This document shows positions 24,995-33,270 of a DNA stretch of 64,000 nt, piece after piece (position 1 is the first letter of the stretch; each line of letters opens with the position of its first letter). Under the pieces are notes generated by a model that searched no databases, was not told the DNA's origin, and saw only the letters and a list, made by a program, of their open reading frames with translations. This DNA comes from Mycolicibacterium stellerae (GTDB lineage: Bacteria > Actinomycetota > Actinomycetes > Mycobacteriales > Mycobacteriaceae), in the NCBI RefSeq assembly GCF_003719305.1, contig NZ_RARC01000002.1, forward strand, positions 457,691-521,690, given 5' to 3'. Position numbers and translations under genes: made by a program.

Positions 24995-26683
24995 ATGGCG
25001 CGGATTCGGCGCGTGGATGTGCGGCTTGCCACCCAGATTCTGGTGTTGCAAGTCGCCGTCGTGACGCTCACCCTTGGCATCGCAGGCGGGATGCTCGCCT
25101 TCTTCAGCCATCAACGCCTCGCTGCCCAATATGAGGATCAGTCACTGGACGTGGCCCGCGCGATCGCCTTCGCGCCCGCGGTGCGCGCCGACGTTGCGAG
25201 CTACGACGCCGTCCCGTTGACGCCGAGTCCAGCGCTCACCGACAAGCTGGCCACCGGGCAGTTGCAGACGCTGGCCACGGAGGTTCAGAGGCACGCGAGC
25301 CTGTTGTTTGTGGTGATCACCAACGATCAGGGCATCAGGCTGTCCCATCCCGACAGGAACGAACTCGGTCAGCACGTCAGCACCGACCCCTCCGAGGCGT
25401 TGGCGGGCCACGAGGTGGTGGACCGCGAGCAGGGAACTCTCGGAAGATCAGTTCGGGCGAAAGTACCTGTCTACGCGCCGAATTCGGATCGGGTGGTGGG
25501 AGAAGTCAGCGTCGGGATCTCGACGGCGGCGGTCCACCATCAGTTGTGGTCGGATGTGCGAAGGGCGGCCGTTCTGGTCGGCGTCGCGTTGATCATCGGC
25601 ATCGTCGGCTCCGTGCTGCTGGCCCGGCGCTGGCGAGGACTGACGTTGGGATTGCAGCCATCCGAGATGGCCGAGTTGATCCGCGGCCAGGCAGCGGTGC
25701 TGCACGGTATCGACGAGGGAGTGTTGGCCGTCGATACCGACTGGAAGATCACGTTCGTCAACGACGAGGCGTGTCGACTCCTCGAGGTGGGCAACGAGGC
25801 GGGCAGACCGGTCGACGAGATCGGCCTGACGCCGCGCGTGCTCGACGTCCTCAGGTCGACGGATTCGACGCCCGCACTCGCCACCGTCGGCGACCGGATC
25901 GTCGTGGTATCGGCCCGGCACGTGGCGCGGTATGGACGCGATCTGGGCACGGTCCTCGTTGTGCGTGACCGCACCGACGTCGAAGCGCTGACCCGCCAAC
26001 TGGACGCCGTGCAGTTGATGAGCACCGTCCTTCGCGCCCAACGCCACGAGTTCGCCAACCGGCTGCATCTGCTCAACGGCCTTCTGCATGGCGGCCACAT
26101 CGAAGAAGCGGCGCACTACGTGGAAGAGCTGCTCGGGTCGGGCCCCCTCGGCTCGGCGATTCCCGGCATCGACGCCGTCCGCGATGCATTCCTTCAGGCG
26201 TTCTTGGCCGCCAAGGCCGCGTCCGCCAGGGAATCGGGGGTCACCCTGACGATCGGTGAGAACACCTGGGTGCCGGGCCGGCTCGCATTGCCGGTAGATG
26301 TGACGACCGTGCTGGGCAATCTGCTCGACAATGCGATCTACGCTGCGCGCACCGGGGCCACCGAGGCCAAGGTGGTGGACATCGAACTGCTGCAGGATGA
26401 TTCGACGCTGCACATCACGGTCGTCGACACCGGAGACGGAATCGCACCCGACTTCGTCGACGATGTCTTCACCGAAGGCAGGTCGACGAAGCCGGACTCC
26501 GGGATACCCGGCGGACGCGGCATCGGCATGGCGTTGTCCCGACAGATCGCCCGCGCCCTTGGTGGCGACATCAGGCTGTCGAGCCAGGGCAACCCCGACG
26601 CACAGTTGTGCGGCGCAGAGTTCATCGCCCGGCTGCCGGGTGTGATGGTGGAGGAGGAAGCCCAATGGGCGGCTCAGAACTGA
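24995..26683 (+). CDS. CitA/DcuS-type sensor histidine kinase
   Basis: A 562-residue kinase: TM1 about 17-36, extracytoplasmic Cache/PAS domain about 40-185 ending in VGEVSVGIS (the typical CitA/DcuS pre-TM2 motif), TM2 about 191-209, cytosolic PAS about 225-330, and a SPOB-like kinase core with phospho-His351 in RHEFANRLH. The ATPase domain has DNAIYAA (N box) and GGRGIGMAL (G box). Members sense citrate, C4-dicarboxylates or related acids outside the cell. It overlaps the regulator gene by 19 bases, and both lie between an MFS permease and prpF-abrB. Confidence 0.93.
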   Translation: MARIRRVDVRLATQILVLQVAVVTLTLGIAGGMLAFFSHQRLAAQYEDQSLDVARAIAFAPAVRADVASYDAVPLTPSPALTDKLATGQLQTLATEVQRHASLLFVVITNDQGIRLSHPDRNELGQHVSTDPSEALAGHEVVDREQGTLGRSVRAKVPVYAPNSDRVVGEVSVGISTAAVHHQLWSDVRRAAVLVGVALIIGIVGSVLLARRWRGLTLGLQPSEMAELIRGQAAVLHGIDEGVLAVDTDWKITFVNDEACRLLEVGNEAGRPVDEIGLTPRVLDVLRSTDSTPALATVGDRIVVVSARHVARYGRDLGTVLVVRDRTDVEALTRQLDAVQLMSTVLRAQRHEFANRLHLLNGLLHGGHIEEAAHYVEELLGSGPLGSAIPGIDAVRDAFLQAFLAAKAASARESGVTLTIGENTWVPGRLALPVDVTTVLGNLLDNAIYAARTGATEAKVVDIELLQDDSTLHITVVDTGDGIAPDFVDDVFTEGRSTKPDSGIPGGRGIGMALSRQIARALGGDIRLSSQGNPDAQLCGAEFIARLPGVMVEEEAQWAAQN

Positions 26684-27351
26684 CCGTGCTCGTGGTCGAC
26701 GACGACTTCCGGGTTGCCAACATGCACGCGGGCATCGTCAACGCGCTACCGGGCTTCACCGTGACGACGACGGCGACGACACTCGCGGCGGCCCGCAAGG
26801 CAGCCCCCGTCGACCTCGCCCTTGTCGACGTCTATCTGCCCGACGGGTCAGGCGTCGATCTGGTCCGGGAGTTACGCTGCGACAGCATGGTTTTGAGTGC
26901 TGCCACCGACTCCCCCACGATCCGCGCCGCTATCGCCGCCGGTGCATTGAGCTACATCGTGAAGCCTTTCGCCCCCGCCGACCTGGCGGCCAGGCTCGGA
27001 GGTTACGCGCGCTACCGCAAGATCCTGGCCGGCACCAACCTCGGCGGCAAGGAGGTGGATGCCGCGCTGGATGCCCTCCGGCCGCGCATCGCGCCGACCC
27101 AGTCCCCTACCGCGGTGACCTCCCCGACGAAGGACCTTGTGCTGCAGGCGCTTCACGCATCGGGCCTGCCGATGTCATCGGCCGAGGTGTCTGCGGAGAT
27201 CGGTGTTTCGCGGGCCACCGCGCAGCGGTATCTGTCGACGCTCGCCAACTCCGGCGATGTCAAGGTCCAGCTCCGCTACGGCACGACCGGTCGGCCCGAA
27301 CAGGAGTTCGTGGCCGTCGAGAAGGCGCCGCCGAGGCCGCAGCGACCCTGA
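26665..27351 (+). CDS. DctR/CitB-type response regulator
   Basis: A 228-residue regulator. Receiver domain about 5-120 with Asp55 in LVDVYLPDG and Lys in YIVKPFAP, then a winged-helix/IclR-like HTH at about 160-220 (SSAEVSAEIGVSRATAQRYL). This is the standard partner of CitA/DcuS kinases. ATG 26665 is chosen over an earlier in-frame opening at 26608 because GGAGGAGG lies 4-11 bases upstream. Probable targets are the flanking permease and prpF operons, which share the 58-bp element. Confidence 0.92.
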   Translation: MGGSELTVLVVDDDFRVANMHAGIVNALPGFTVTTTATTLAAARKAAPVDLALVDVYLPDGSGVDLVRELRCDSMVLSAATDSPTIRAAIAAGALSYIVKPFAPADLAARLGGYARYRKILAGTNLGGKEVDAALDALRPRIAPTQSPTAVTSPTKDLVLQALHASGLPMSSAEVSAEIGVSRATAQRYLSTLANSGDVKVQLRYGTTGRPEQEFVAVEKAPPRPQRP

Positions 27352-27417
27352 CCGCGAGTTCGGTCTGCGCACAGGGCGCAGAAATTCGAGTGGCGCCCAC
27401 CCTCACCGCAGATTCAA

Positions 27418-27433
27418 CGGTGTCAGGACACCG
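27418..27433. promoter_or_regulatory. 16-bp inverted repeat before the dihydrofolate-reductase-like gene
   Basis: CGGTGTC-AG-GACACCG, a perfect palindrome with a 2-base centre, 74 bases before the GTG at 27507. It may be an operator or a short hairpin after the regulator gene. No T-run. Confidence 0.35.
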
Positions 27434-27506
27434 GTCACGATGAGTTTCTCGGGCCACTTCAGTCTTCTTAGATGCAACGAGGCGAGCGCAGCCGGACGGA
27501 GGCCAT

Positions 27507-28121
27507 GTGTCCAGAACCAATCTTTCGATGTCGATCTCTGCCGACGGCTATGTTGCCGGGCCCGGCCAGAGCGAGGAGTATCCGCTCGGCGTCGGCGGCA
27601 TAAGGCTTCACGATTGGCACATCGGGCCCACCAAGGACCATCCCGTCAACCAGCAGGTGGTCTCCGAAATGATGGACGGCATGGGAGCGACGATCATGGG
27701 CCGCAACATGTTCGGCCCAGTTCGTGGCGAATGGGGGGACTCGGACTGGAAGGGCTGGTGGGGCGACGTCCCGCCCTACCACTGCCCGGTTTTCGTCCTG
27801 ACTCACTACCCACACGACCCGATCGAGATGGAGGGTGGGACCACCTTTCATTTCGTCACCGATGGGATCGCATCGGCCTACGCCCAGGCCGAGTCGGCTG
27901 CGGGTGGCCGTCCCATCTCAATTGCCGGAGGAGCCTCGTGCGCCCGGCAGGCGATCGCAGCAGGACTCGTCGACGAGATCGATCTTCAGGTCGCCCCGGT
28001 GATACTCGGTTCGGGTGAGCGCCTGTTCGACGGCTTCGAGGCGGATACGCCCGCACTCGAGCTGGCCCGGGTGCTCGAAGCCCCGGGCGTGGCCCACCTG
28101 CGCTACCTTGTCGTCCGATGA
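27507..28121 (+). CDS. dihydrofolate-reductase-family protein (RibD C-terminal domain)
   Basis: A 204-residue protein of the RibD-C/dihydrofolate-reductase-like family. Seen: N-terminal LSMSISADGYVAGPGQ, GATIMGRNMFGP at about residues 62-73 and ISIAGGASCARQAI near 140 for NADPH binding, and APVILGSGERLFDG near the C-terminus. These enzymes are NADPH-dependent reductases of unknown substrate, common in actinobacteria. GTG start. The 3' end overlaps the convergent abrB gene by 19 bases. Confidence 0.9.
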   Translation: MSRTNLSMSISADGYVAGPGQSEEYPLGVGGIRLHDWHIGPTKDHPVNQQVVSEMMDGMGATIMGRNMFGPVRGEWGDSDWKGWWGDVPPYHCPVFVLTHYPHDPIEMEGGTTFHFVTDGIASAYAQAESAAGGRPISIAGGASCARQAIAAGLVDEIDLQVAPVILGSGERLFDGFEADTPALELARVLEAPGVAHLRYLVVR

Positions 28122-29215
28122 CCCCGGTGCGTCAGGACACCCTGACGGCGACTCAGCCAGCCGATGATCTTGGGGATCATTCCCGCTGCGAGAACCATCG
28201 TCACCAGCCGCAGCACCTGCAAGGTGACCACGATCGGGCCTGAGTGGACCTCGTTGGCGATGGCGAGCACACCGTAGATGCCGCCGGGAGTTGTCGCGAG
28301 GTACGCGTCCGCCAGTGAGACGCCTGCCCAGTGGCTCACCGCAACGGCAACCAGAAAGCAGCTCGCGATCGTCATGGCGATGAACAGCAGCGTCAGCGGG
28401 ATGAGCTTGACGAACCGGCGCAACACGTCGACCGCGAAGCCGCCACCCGCCTGCCAACCGATGACCACGTAGGCGACGTTGGTGACCACGGTCGCCGGGT
28501 TCATCAGCAGGTCCAGCGACGGGTGTGCGATCGCGACCACCATGGCGACCACCAACGGCCCCAACAGATATGGCGCGGGCATCCGGACCCGTTTGGCCAG
28601 CTTGCCCCCGGCGAACACGAGCGCTGCAAGCGCCAGCAGACCGGAGACGTGCCAGTGGTCATGGGCACCAACGAGCCTCGGCGTCGGGTCGCTGTCGCCG
28701 AGATGACTCAGCACGATCGGCATGGTCAGCACCACGATCGTCAGCCGCAGATACTGCGAAAGGGCGACGTAGCGTTCGTCGGCGCCGAGCTCGCGGGCCA
28801 TGCTGGAGATCGTGCTGGCGCCGCCCGCGATCAGCGAAAGGTTGGCGGTGGCCACGCCGAGGTAGGGGGCGAACCGCGCGAGCAGGATGCCGAACACGAC
28901 GCTGAGCCCGAGCGTGATGCTGATCGAGAACGCCGCGCAACCGGCGAAGTGCATCAGGTCCGATCCAGTCAACTTCGTCAGCGGCTCGACGGCCACCACA
29001 CCGATGACACCCTGCGCTGCGGCCATCGCCTTGGCGGGCGGATTGAGTTGCCGCCGAAACAGGATGGCGGTCACGGCTGCGCCGACCATTCCCGCGATCA
29101 GCCATCCCGCGGGCAGCTTGACCGCGGTGAAAACCACGCCAAGCGCGGCGACCGTCGCCGCGGCGAAAACCCAGCGGCCGTAACGGGCAACGAAGCGTGT
29201 CGTCATCGGGATCAC
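28103..29215 (-). CDS. AbrB-family membrane protein
   Basis: A 370-residue, very hydrophobic protein with about ten transmembrane segments and two internal repeats, matching the AbrB family (often misnamed ammonia monooxygenase regulator). Many members lie beside tripartite tricarboxylate or prpF-type genes and are thought to be carboxylate transporters. The ATG at 29215 overlaps the prpF stop (ATGA), so this start is favoured over Met4. Likely moves the acid handled by PrpF. Substrate not established. Confidence 0.87.
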   Translation of the reverse strand: MIPMTTRFVARYGRWVFAAATVAALGVVFTAVKLPAGWLIAGMVGAAVTAILFRRQLNPPAKAMAAAQGVIGVVAVEPLTKLTGSDLMHFAGCAAFSISITLGLSVVFGILLARFAPYLGVATANLSLIAGGASTISSMARELGADERYVALSQYLRLTIVVLTMPIVLSHLGDSDPTPRLVGAHDHWHVSGLLALAALVFAGGKLAKRVRMPAPYLLGPLVVAMVVAIAHPSLDLLMNPATVVTNVAYVVIGWQAGGGFAVDVLRRFVKLIPLTLLFIAMTIASCFLVAVAVSHWAGVSLADAYLATTPGGIYGVLAIANEVHSGPIVVTLQVLRLVTMVLAAGMIPKIIGWLSRRQGVLTHRGHRTTR

Positions 29216-30282
29216 TTCTTTTCGGCGGTCTGGTCGTAGTTGAAGAACACGGTTCCGTCGCTGAGCTTGCGAGCGGTCGAGGTGAGTCGCGCGCCGACGG
29301 GGGCATCACCGTGCAGCGTCACCGCCAACTCGATGACACCGCCAGGGTGCTCGATCGTGACCGTGTCGGTCGCAGAGGCCATTCCACGGAGAGCGTCGGC
29401 GACGGTGCCCGGAATCGACACTGTGGACGCGAGATTGATCGCGCCCGACACGGCATGGGCGGGGTGGCAAGACGTCGGAACCAGGTAGCGGGACCGGACG
29501 TCGGCGCCGTCGGTGTCGGAGATGAGCATGACCTTGGGCACGACCTTGCCAGCCACGTCGCCCATGCCCATCAGTTCCCCTGCCTTGAGCCGAATCCGCT
29601 CCACCCTGTTCAGTAGGTCGGGGTTCGCGTTGATCTCTGCGGGCGCCTCCGCTCCGGTCAGGCCAAGATCGGCGGCCCTCATCAGCACGGCGCAGACGCC
29701 GGCATCCACGCAGCTGACCTCGATGCCATCGATGAAGTCGGCCCGGTGTCCGGTCGGGAAGAGCGATCCCGTTGTGCCGCCTGCAAAGTCGGTGAAGGTC
29801 ATGTGCACGGGTGCGGCGCTGCCGGCGACACCGGCGATCGTCTGCTCACCGTCGTAGCAGACCTCGCCATTGGGGGTCTTGATCGTCTCGACCACGCGGG
29901 CGCCGGTGTTCACCAGGCGAATTCGCACGGTGGTCGTTTCTCCGGCGACCGGGACCAGGCCGCGCTCGATGGCGAACGGTCCGACACCCGCGAGGATGTT
30001 GCCGCAGGTTGGGGTCCGGTCCACTGTGCCGGTTCCGGGATCGACCTGGGCGAAGAGGTAGTCGACGTCGATGTCGTCCTCAGCCGACGGGCCGACGATC
30101 GCCACCTTGCTCGTCGTGGAGGCGTTGCCGCCGAGCCCGTCGATCTGCCGCGGCGCGGAACCCATCAACGCCGATAACACCGCATCGACGTCATCGCCAT
30201 AGGGCTCGAGGTCTTCGCGCAGCAGATAGACACCCTTGGAGGTTCCGCCGCGAAACTGCATGGCGCGCAATGGATTAAGCAT
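29212..30282 (-). CDS. prpF: PrpF/GalD-type aconitate or oxalomesaconate isomerase
   Basis: A 356-residue protein of the PrpF family (diaminopimelate-epimerase fold, two similar halves). N-terminal RAMQFRGGTSKGVYLL with its Ser/Lys and PTCGNILAGVGPFA with a catalytic Cys are clear. Members isomerise methylaconitate in the 2-methylcitrate route or tautomerise 4-oxalomesaconate in gallate breakdown. No prpC, prpD or gal genes are nearby, so the exact substrate is open. The start ATG 30282 follows GGAG; the in-frame extension to 30366 covers the regulatory element and is rejected. Operon: prpF-abrB. Confidence 0.88.
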   Translation of the reverse strand: MLNPLRAMQFRGGTSKGVYLLREDLEPYGDDVDAVLSALMGSAPRQIDGLGGNASTTSKVAIVGPSAEDDIDVDYLFAQVDPGTGTVDRTPTCGNILAGVGPFAIERGLVPVAGETTTVRIRLVNTGARVVETIKTPNGEVCYDGEQTIAGVAGSAAPVHMTFTDFAGGTTGSLFPTGHRADFIDGIEVSCVDAGVCAVLMRAADLGLTGAEAPAEINANPDLLNRVERIRLKAGELMGMGDVAGKVVPKVMLISDTDGADVRSRYLVPTSCHPAHAVSGAINLASTVSIPGTVADALRGMASATDTVTIEHPGGVIELAVTLHGDAPVGARLTSTARKLSDGTVFFNYDQTAEKK

Positions 30283-30326
30283 TTTATCTCCGCATCTTTC
30301 GGATCTGTCATCCCGAAAGTTACGGC

Positions 30327-30338
30327 TGCGCATGCGCA
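30327..30338. promoter_or_regulatory. 12-bp perfect palindrome in the prpF promoter
   Basis: TGCGCATGCGCA, 45-56 bases upstream of the prpF ATG and just inside the 58-bp shared element. May be part of the same operator region. Confidence 0.35.
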
Positions 30339-30344
30339 AAGCCA

Positions 30345-30402
30345 CGGTTGTGCACGCAACCGCCATTTAGCGGCGAAATTCAGCTTTTGCGCATTGTGCT
30401 CA
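30345..30402 (-). promoter_or_regulatory. 58-bp element shared with the MFS operon promoter (copy 2)
   Basis: Reading the minus strand it opens with TGAGCACAATGCGCAAAAG (30402-30384) and closes with CACAACCG (30352-30345), the same ends and the same total length as 22727-22784; the interior is partly conserved and holds GGTTG-CGTGCA-CAACC. It lies 62 bases before prpF and ends one base from the kinase stop codon. Confidence 0.5.
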
Positions 30403-32064
30403 TCACGGCGGGAACACCTTCTTGATGGTCCCGTCGGAGTTGACTTGCATGAAGCCGGTCCCCGGCGCCATGGAATGTACTGCCAGCTCGACGCCGCCGC
30501 CTTCGGCGCCCATCACGAGCATGTAGATCTCAGAGTTGTCGGGCGCACCCAGGGTTGGGCGCGCACCCGCCAGCGTGGCGGCCACTGCGGGCACATCGAA
30601 TGCACCGAGATCGGCGAGATAGTCGAGCGGAGTGGTCGTCGTGTCCGCGCCCCAGTTCTGCCACTGGCCGTTTCGGTAGGTGAAGTCCTGTTCGACGTGG
30701 CTGTTGTCGGGGGCGACGCGCTGAATTATCGCGTAGTCGGTGTACACGTTCAGTTGGAATCCCATGGTGTCCCCGAACCGGTTTCGAATGCTGTCCAGCA
30801 GACCGTTCAGCCCGTCCACGGTCTGCAGCTGCGAGGGTCCTGCCGGTGGGGACGCGGTTGGGGGCGGCGCGGTAGGGATGGTGAACGGAAGCGAAGGAAA
30901 TGCGGTCGGGAAGGTCGGAACCTGTTGGGTGCGTGGCGCAGCGGTGGCAGTCGGGCGAGTGCTGGGCCTGTCGTCAGGCCAGACGATGACGACGACGACC
31001 GCGGCGACGACGATGACGACGGCCACCAGGGCCGCCAGAACAAGGACGGCAGGTTGGCGCCACCACGGCGTCGAAGCCTGGCCCCGTGGGGGGTGAGGCG
31101 TCGGGTGCCATGGCGCGTGTCCCGGTGTGCTGTATTGGGTGGGGGCGGCGGCCGACGGCGCGTTCGGCGAGGTGTGCGGATACTGCACCGGCGCTGGCCA
31201 ACTGGGCGCGGGCGGCCCCCAGGCAGGGGCGGGCTGACCGTGTGGCGCAGGCGGTGAGAGGGCGGCGCGAGCGGCAGCCGCCAGATCCCGTGTCGTCGCA
31301 TAGCGCTGGCCGGGGTTCTTGGCCATTCCGGTTGCGATGACCTGGTCCATCTGCGGCGACAACCCGGGCACGATCGTCGATGGCCGCGGCGGCGGCTCGG
31401 TCAGGTGGCTGGTGATCTGGCGTTCCATGCTGTCGCCAGGAAACGGCTGTCCCCCGGTCAGGCACTCGTACAGCACGCATGTCAGCGCGTAGATGTCGGC
31501 CGTTGGCGCGTCGACTTTGTCGGCGGTGAATCGCTCGGGGGCCATGTAGGCGAAAGTGCCGATCGTGGTGCCGGTGCTGGTCAGCTTTGTCGCCCCGGCC
31601 GCGCGGGCGATGCCGAAATCGATGAGGTAGGCGAAGTCGTCCTCGGTCACCAGGATGTTCGACGGTTTGACGTCGCGGTGCACGAGCCCGACGCGGTGCG
31701 CCGCGTTGAGGGCGGCGGCTATCTGTTCGACGATCGAGACGCCGCGTTGCGGCGCAAGCGGACCGTTGGCGAGGAGTTCGGTGATGGTCTTTCCGTCGAT
31801 CAGCCGCATCGTCACGTACAGCCGGTCGTCGATCTCGCCGAAATCATGGATGGGGACGACGTGGGGTTCGTCCAAGCCGGCGGCCATCTGGGCCTCCCGA
31901 CGAAATCGCGCCTGATACTGCTCGTCGTCGGCGAGGTTCGCGGGCAGCACCTTCAAGGCGACGACCCGGTTCATGGCGGTGTCGAATGCCTTCCACACTT
32001 CACCCATGCCGCCGCGGCCCAGCAGCTCGATCAGCCGGTACCGGCCGAACGGTGTCCCATCCAC
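30403..32064 (-). CDS. Ser/Thr protein kinase with extracellular sensor domain (Pkn family)
   Basis: A 553-residue receptor kinase. The kinase domain spans about 8-275: glycine loop LLGRGGMGEVW, Lys in VALKVL, catalytic HRDVKPSN, IDFGIA and MAPERF. A Pro/Ala-rich juxtamembrane linker spans about 280-345, one transmembrane segment about 350-372, then a Pro/Thr-rich stalk and an extracellular domain of about 130 residues. The architecture matches mycobacterial PknD/E/F/H-type kinases but the sensor domain is not one I can name. GTG start at 32064. Minus strand, not obviously in an operon. Confidence 0.92.
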   Translation of the reverse strand: MDGTPFGRYRLIELLGRGGMGEVWKAFDTAMNRVVALKVLPANLADDEQYQARFRREAQMAAGLDEPHVVPIHDFGEIDDRLYVTMRLIDGKTITELLANGPLAPQRGVSIVEQIAAALNAAHRVGLVHRDVKPSNILVTEDDFAYLIDFGIARAAGATKLTSTGTTIGTFAYMAPERFTADKVDAPTADIYALTCVLYECLTGGQPFPGDSMERQITSHLTEPPPRPSTIVPGLSPQMDQVIATGMAKNPGQRYATTRDLAAAARAALSPPAPHGQPAPAWGPPAPSWPAPVQYPHTSPNAPSAAAPTQYSTPGHAPWHPTPHPPRGQASTPWWRQPAVLVLAALVAVVIVVAAVVVVIVWPDDRPSTRPTATAAPRTQQVPTFPTAFPSLPFTIPTAPPPTASPPAGPSQLQTVDGLNGLLDSIRNRFGDTMGFQLNVYTDYAIIQRVAPDNSHVEQDFTYRNGQWQNWGADTTTTPLDYLADLGAFDVPAVAATLAGARPTLGAPDNSEIYMLVMGAEGGGVELAVHSMAPGTGFMQVNSDGTIKKVFPP

Positions 32065-32136
32065 CGGCTAACAATAAGAGGCAGCCGCCTCAACCGCCCT
32101 CGTTTGTGGACGCGTCAGCGATTTGGTGAGGAGAAC

Positions 32137-33144
32137 CTACTGGTGCGGCGGCCCCAGATACGGAAAGTCGGTGAGCGTGTCCGTGTGCGGGCTCAGACCC
32201 GACGGCGGACACTCACCCTTGGTCAGGAACGCCAGCCGGTAGTCGATCACGTCGTCGGTGAAGACCCGTCCGTTCGGATACTTCGCCGGCTTCGACGGGT
32301 CGAAGGTCAACATGTCGGGCAGGGTGCCTTCATTGTCGATCGCCTCGATGGCTTCTTCGCGCGAGTACCCTCCGGTGTGTCCCAGCTGGTGGATGAACAT
32401 GTCGATCCACCGCTCGCGATCACCCACCGGCTCGCTGGCGTTGTACTCCTCTTTGGTGTCGTCGGTGTTGAAGAAGCTGCTGACCGACGGATGCCCGGCG
32501 CGGTCGACATGGACGAGTTCGCCGTCGCGGCGAAGGCTGCATCGGCCCCAGATCTTGATGTCAGCGGCCGCACCCAGGAAGTCAGTGGGCATCTCGATGG
32601 CGGTGGAGAAGACATTGGCCTCGGTGTTCGAATCCACGCCCGTCCACGGTGACTCGCCGGGCAGGGTGAGGTCGGTGAAATTGCGTTTACCCGAGGTGTC
32701 GAAGAGTTCCTTGACGCCGTCGAAGTCGAAAAAGAACGCGTCGCTGCGGGCGCCCGCGAAGAACGAGAAATCCCCGGACGTGGCGATGTGGGGCTCATCG
32801 CCGACGAAAGACACCGGAACCGCCGAAAAGATCTGCTCGCCGACCGCTTCTGGCGACTCCGCGTCGTCGTCGGTCGCCAGGTACACGTCGACTGTTTGCC
32901 TGCCGTCGACAGGCTCGGAGAAGACATAGCTGAAAGCGATGTCGTTCAATAGATCCCCGTCGTTGTCGACCGCGACACGGTAAATCGCGTCGGGATGAAG
33001 GGGTCCGGCGAGCGGGTTGGCGTTGAGGATGATGACCGTCCGTGACGGATCCGACGGCGACACGAATGCATAGAGATCGCACAGATCCAGTCGCTGGTCT
33101 CCAAGCGGCGGCCCGAGGCTGAGGCCGGTGAAGTGGTTGGACAT
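32137..33144 (-). CDS. DUF4331 family protein
   Basis: A 335-residue protein of the DUF4331 family. Typical are the N-terminal DLYAFVSPSDPSRTVIILNANP, paired acidic VAVDNDGDLLNDIAFSY, and GRVFTDDVIDYRLAF near the C-terminus. Function unknown; several family members are secreted or calcium-linked, but no signal peptide is seen here. AAAGGGA precedes the ATG at a suitable distance. Separated by 72 bases from the kinase. Confidence 0.85.
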   Translation of the reverse strand: MSNHFTGLSLGPPLGDQRLDLCDLYAFVSPSDPSRTVIILNANPLAGPLHPDAIYRVAVDNDGDLLNDIAFSYVFSEPVDGRQTVDVYLATDDDAESPEAVGEQIFSAVPVSFVGDEPHIATSGDFSFFAGARSDAFFFDFDGVKELFDTSGKRNFTDLTLPGESPWTGVDSNTEANVFSTAIEMPTDFLGAAADIKIWGRCSLRRDGELVHVDRAGHPSVSSFFNTDDTKEEYNASEPVGDRERWIDMFIHQLGHTGGYSREEAIEAIDNEGTLPDMLTFDPSKPAKYPNGRVFTDDVIDYRLAFLTKGECPPSGLSPHTDTLTDFPYLGPPHQ

Positions 33145-33270
33145 TCGCGGATGTCCCTTTCGCTCGATGGGCAGACGGCTACCGCAAGCTACCGCCGCCC
33201 GATTGCGGCGTCGAGTCGAACCGGCGAATTCGTGTTCGGCTGGTCGCGGTCACTCGCTTGGCGGGCCGCC

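Noticed and set aside
28331..29239. 302-codon frame antisense to abrB
   Set aside because: Arg/Asp/Gln-rich composition typical of antisense frames; abrB shows membrane-protein pattern.
31405..32652. Long frame antisense to the Ser/Thr kinase and DUF4331 genes
   Set aside because: Crosses two well-supported genes and their gap; composition is a codon-bias shadow.
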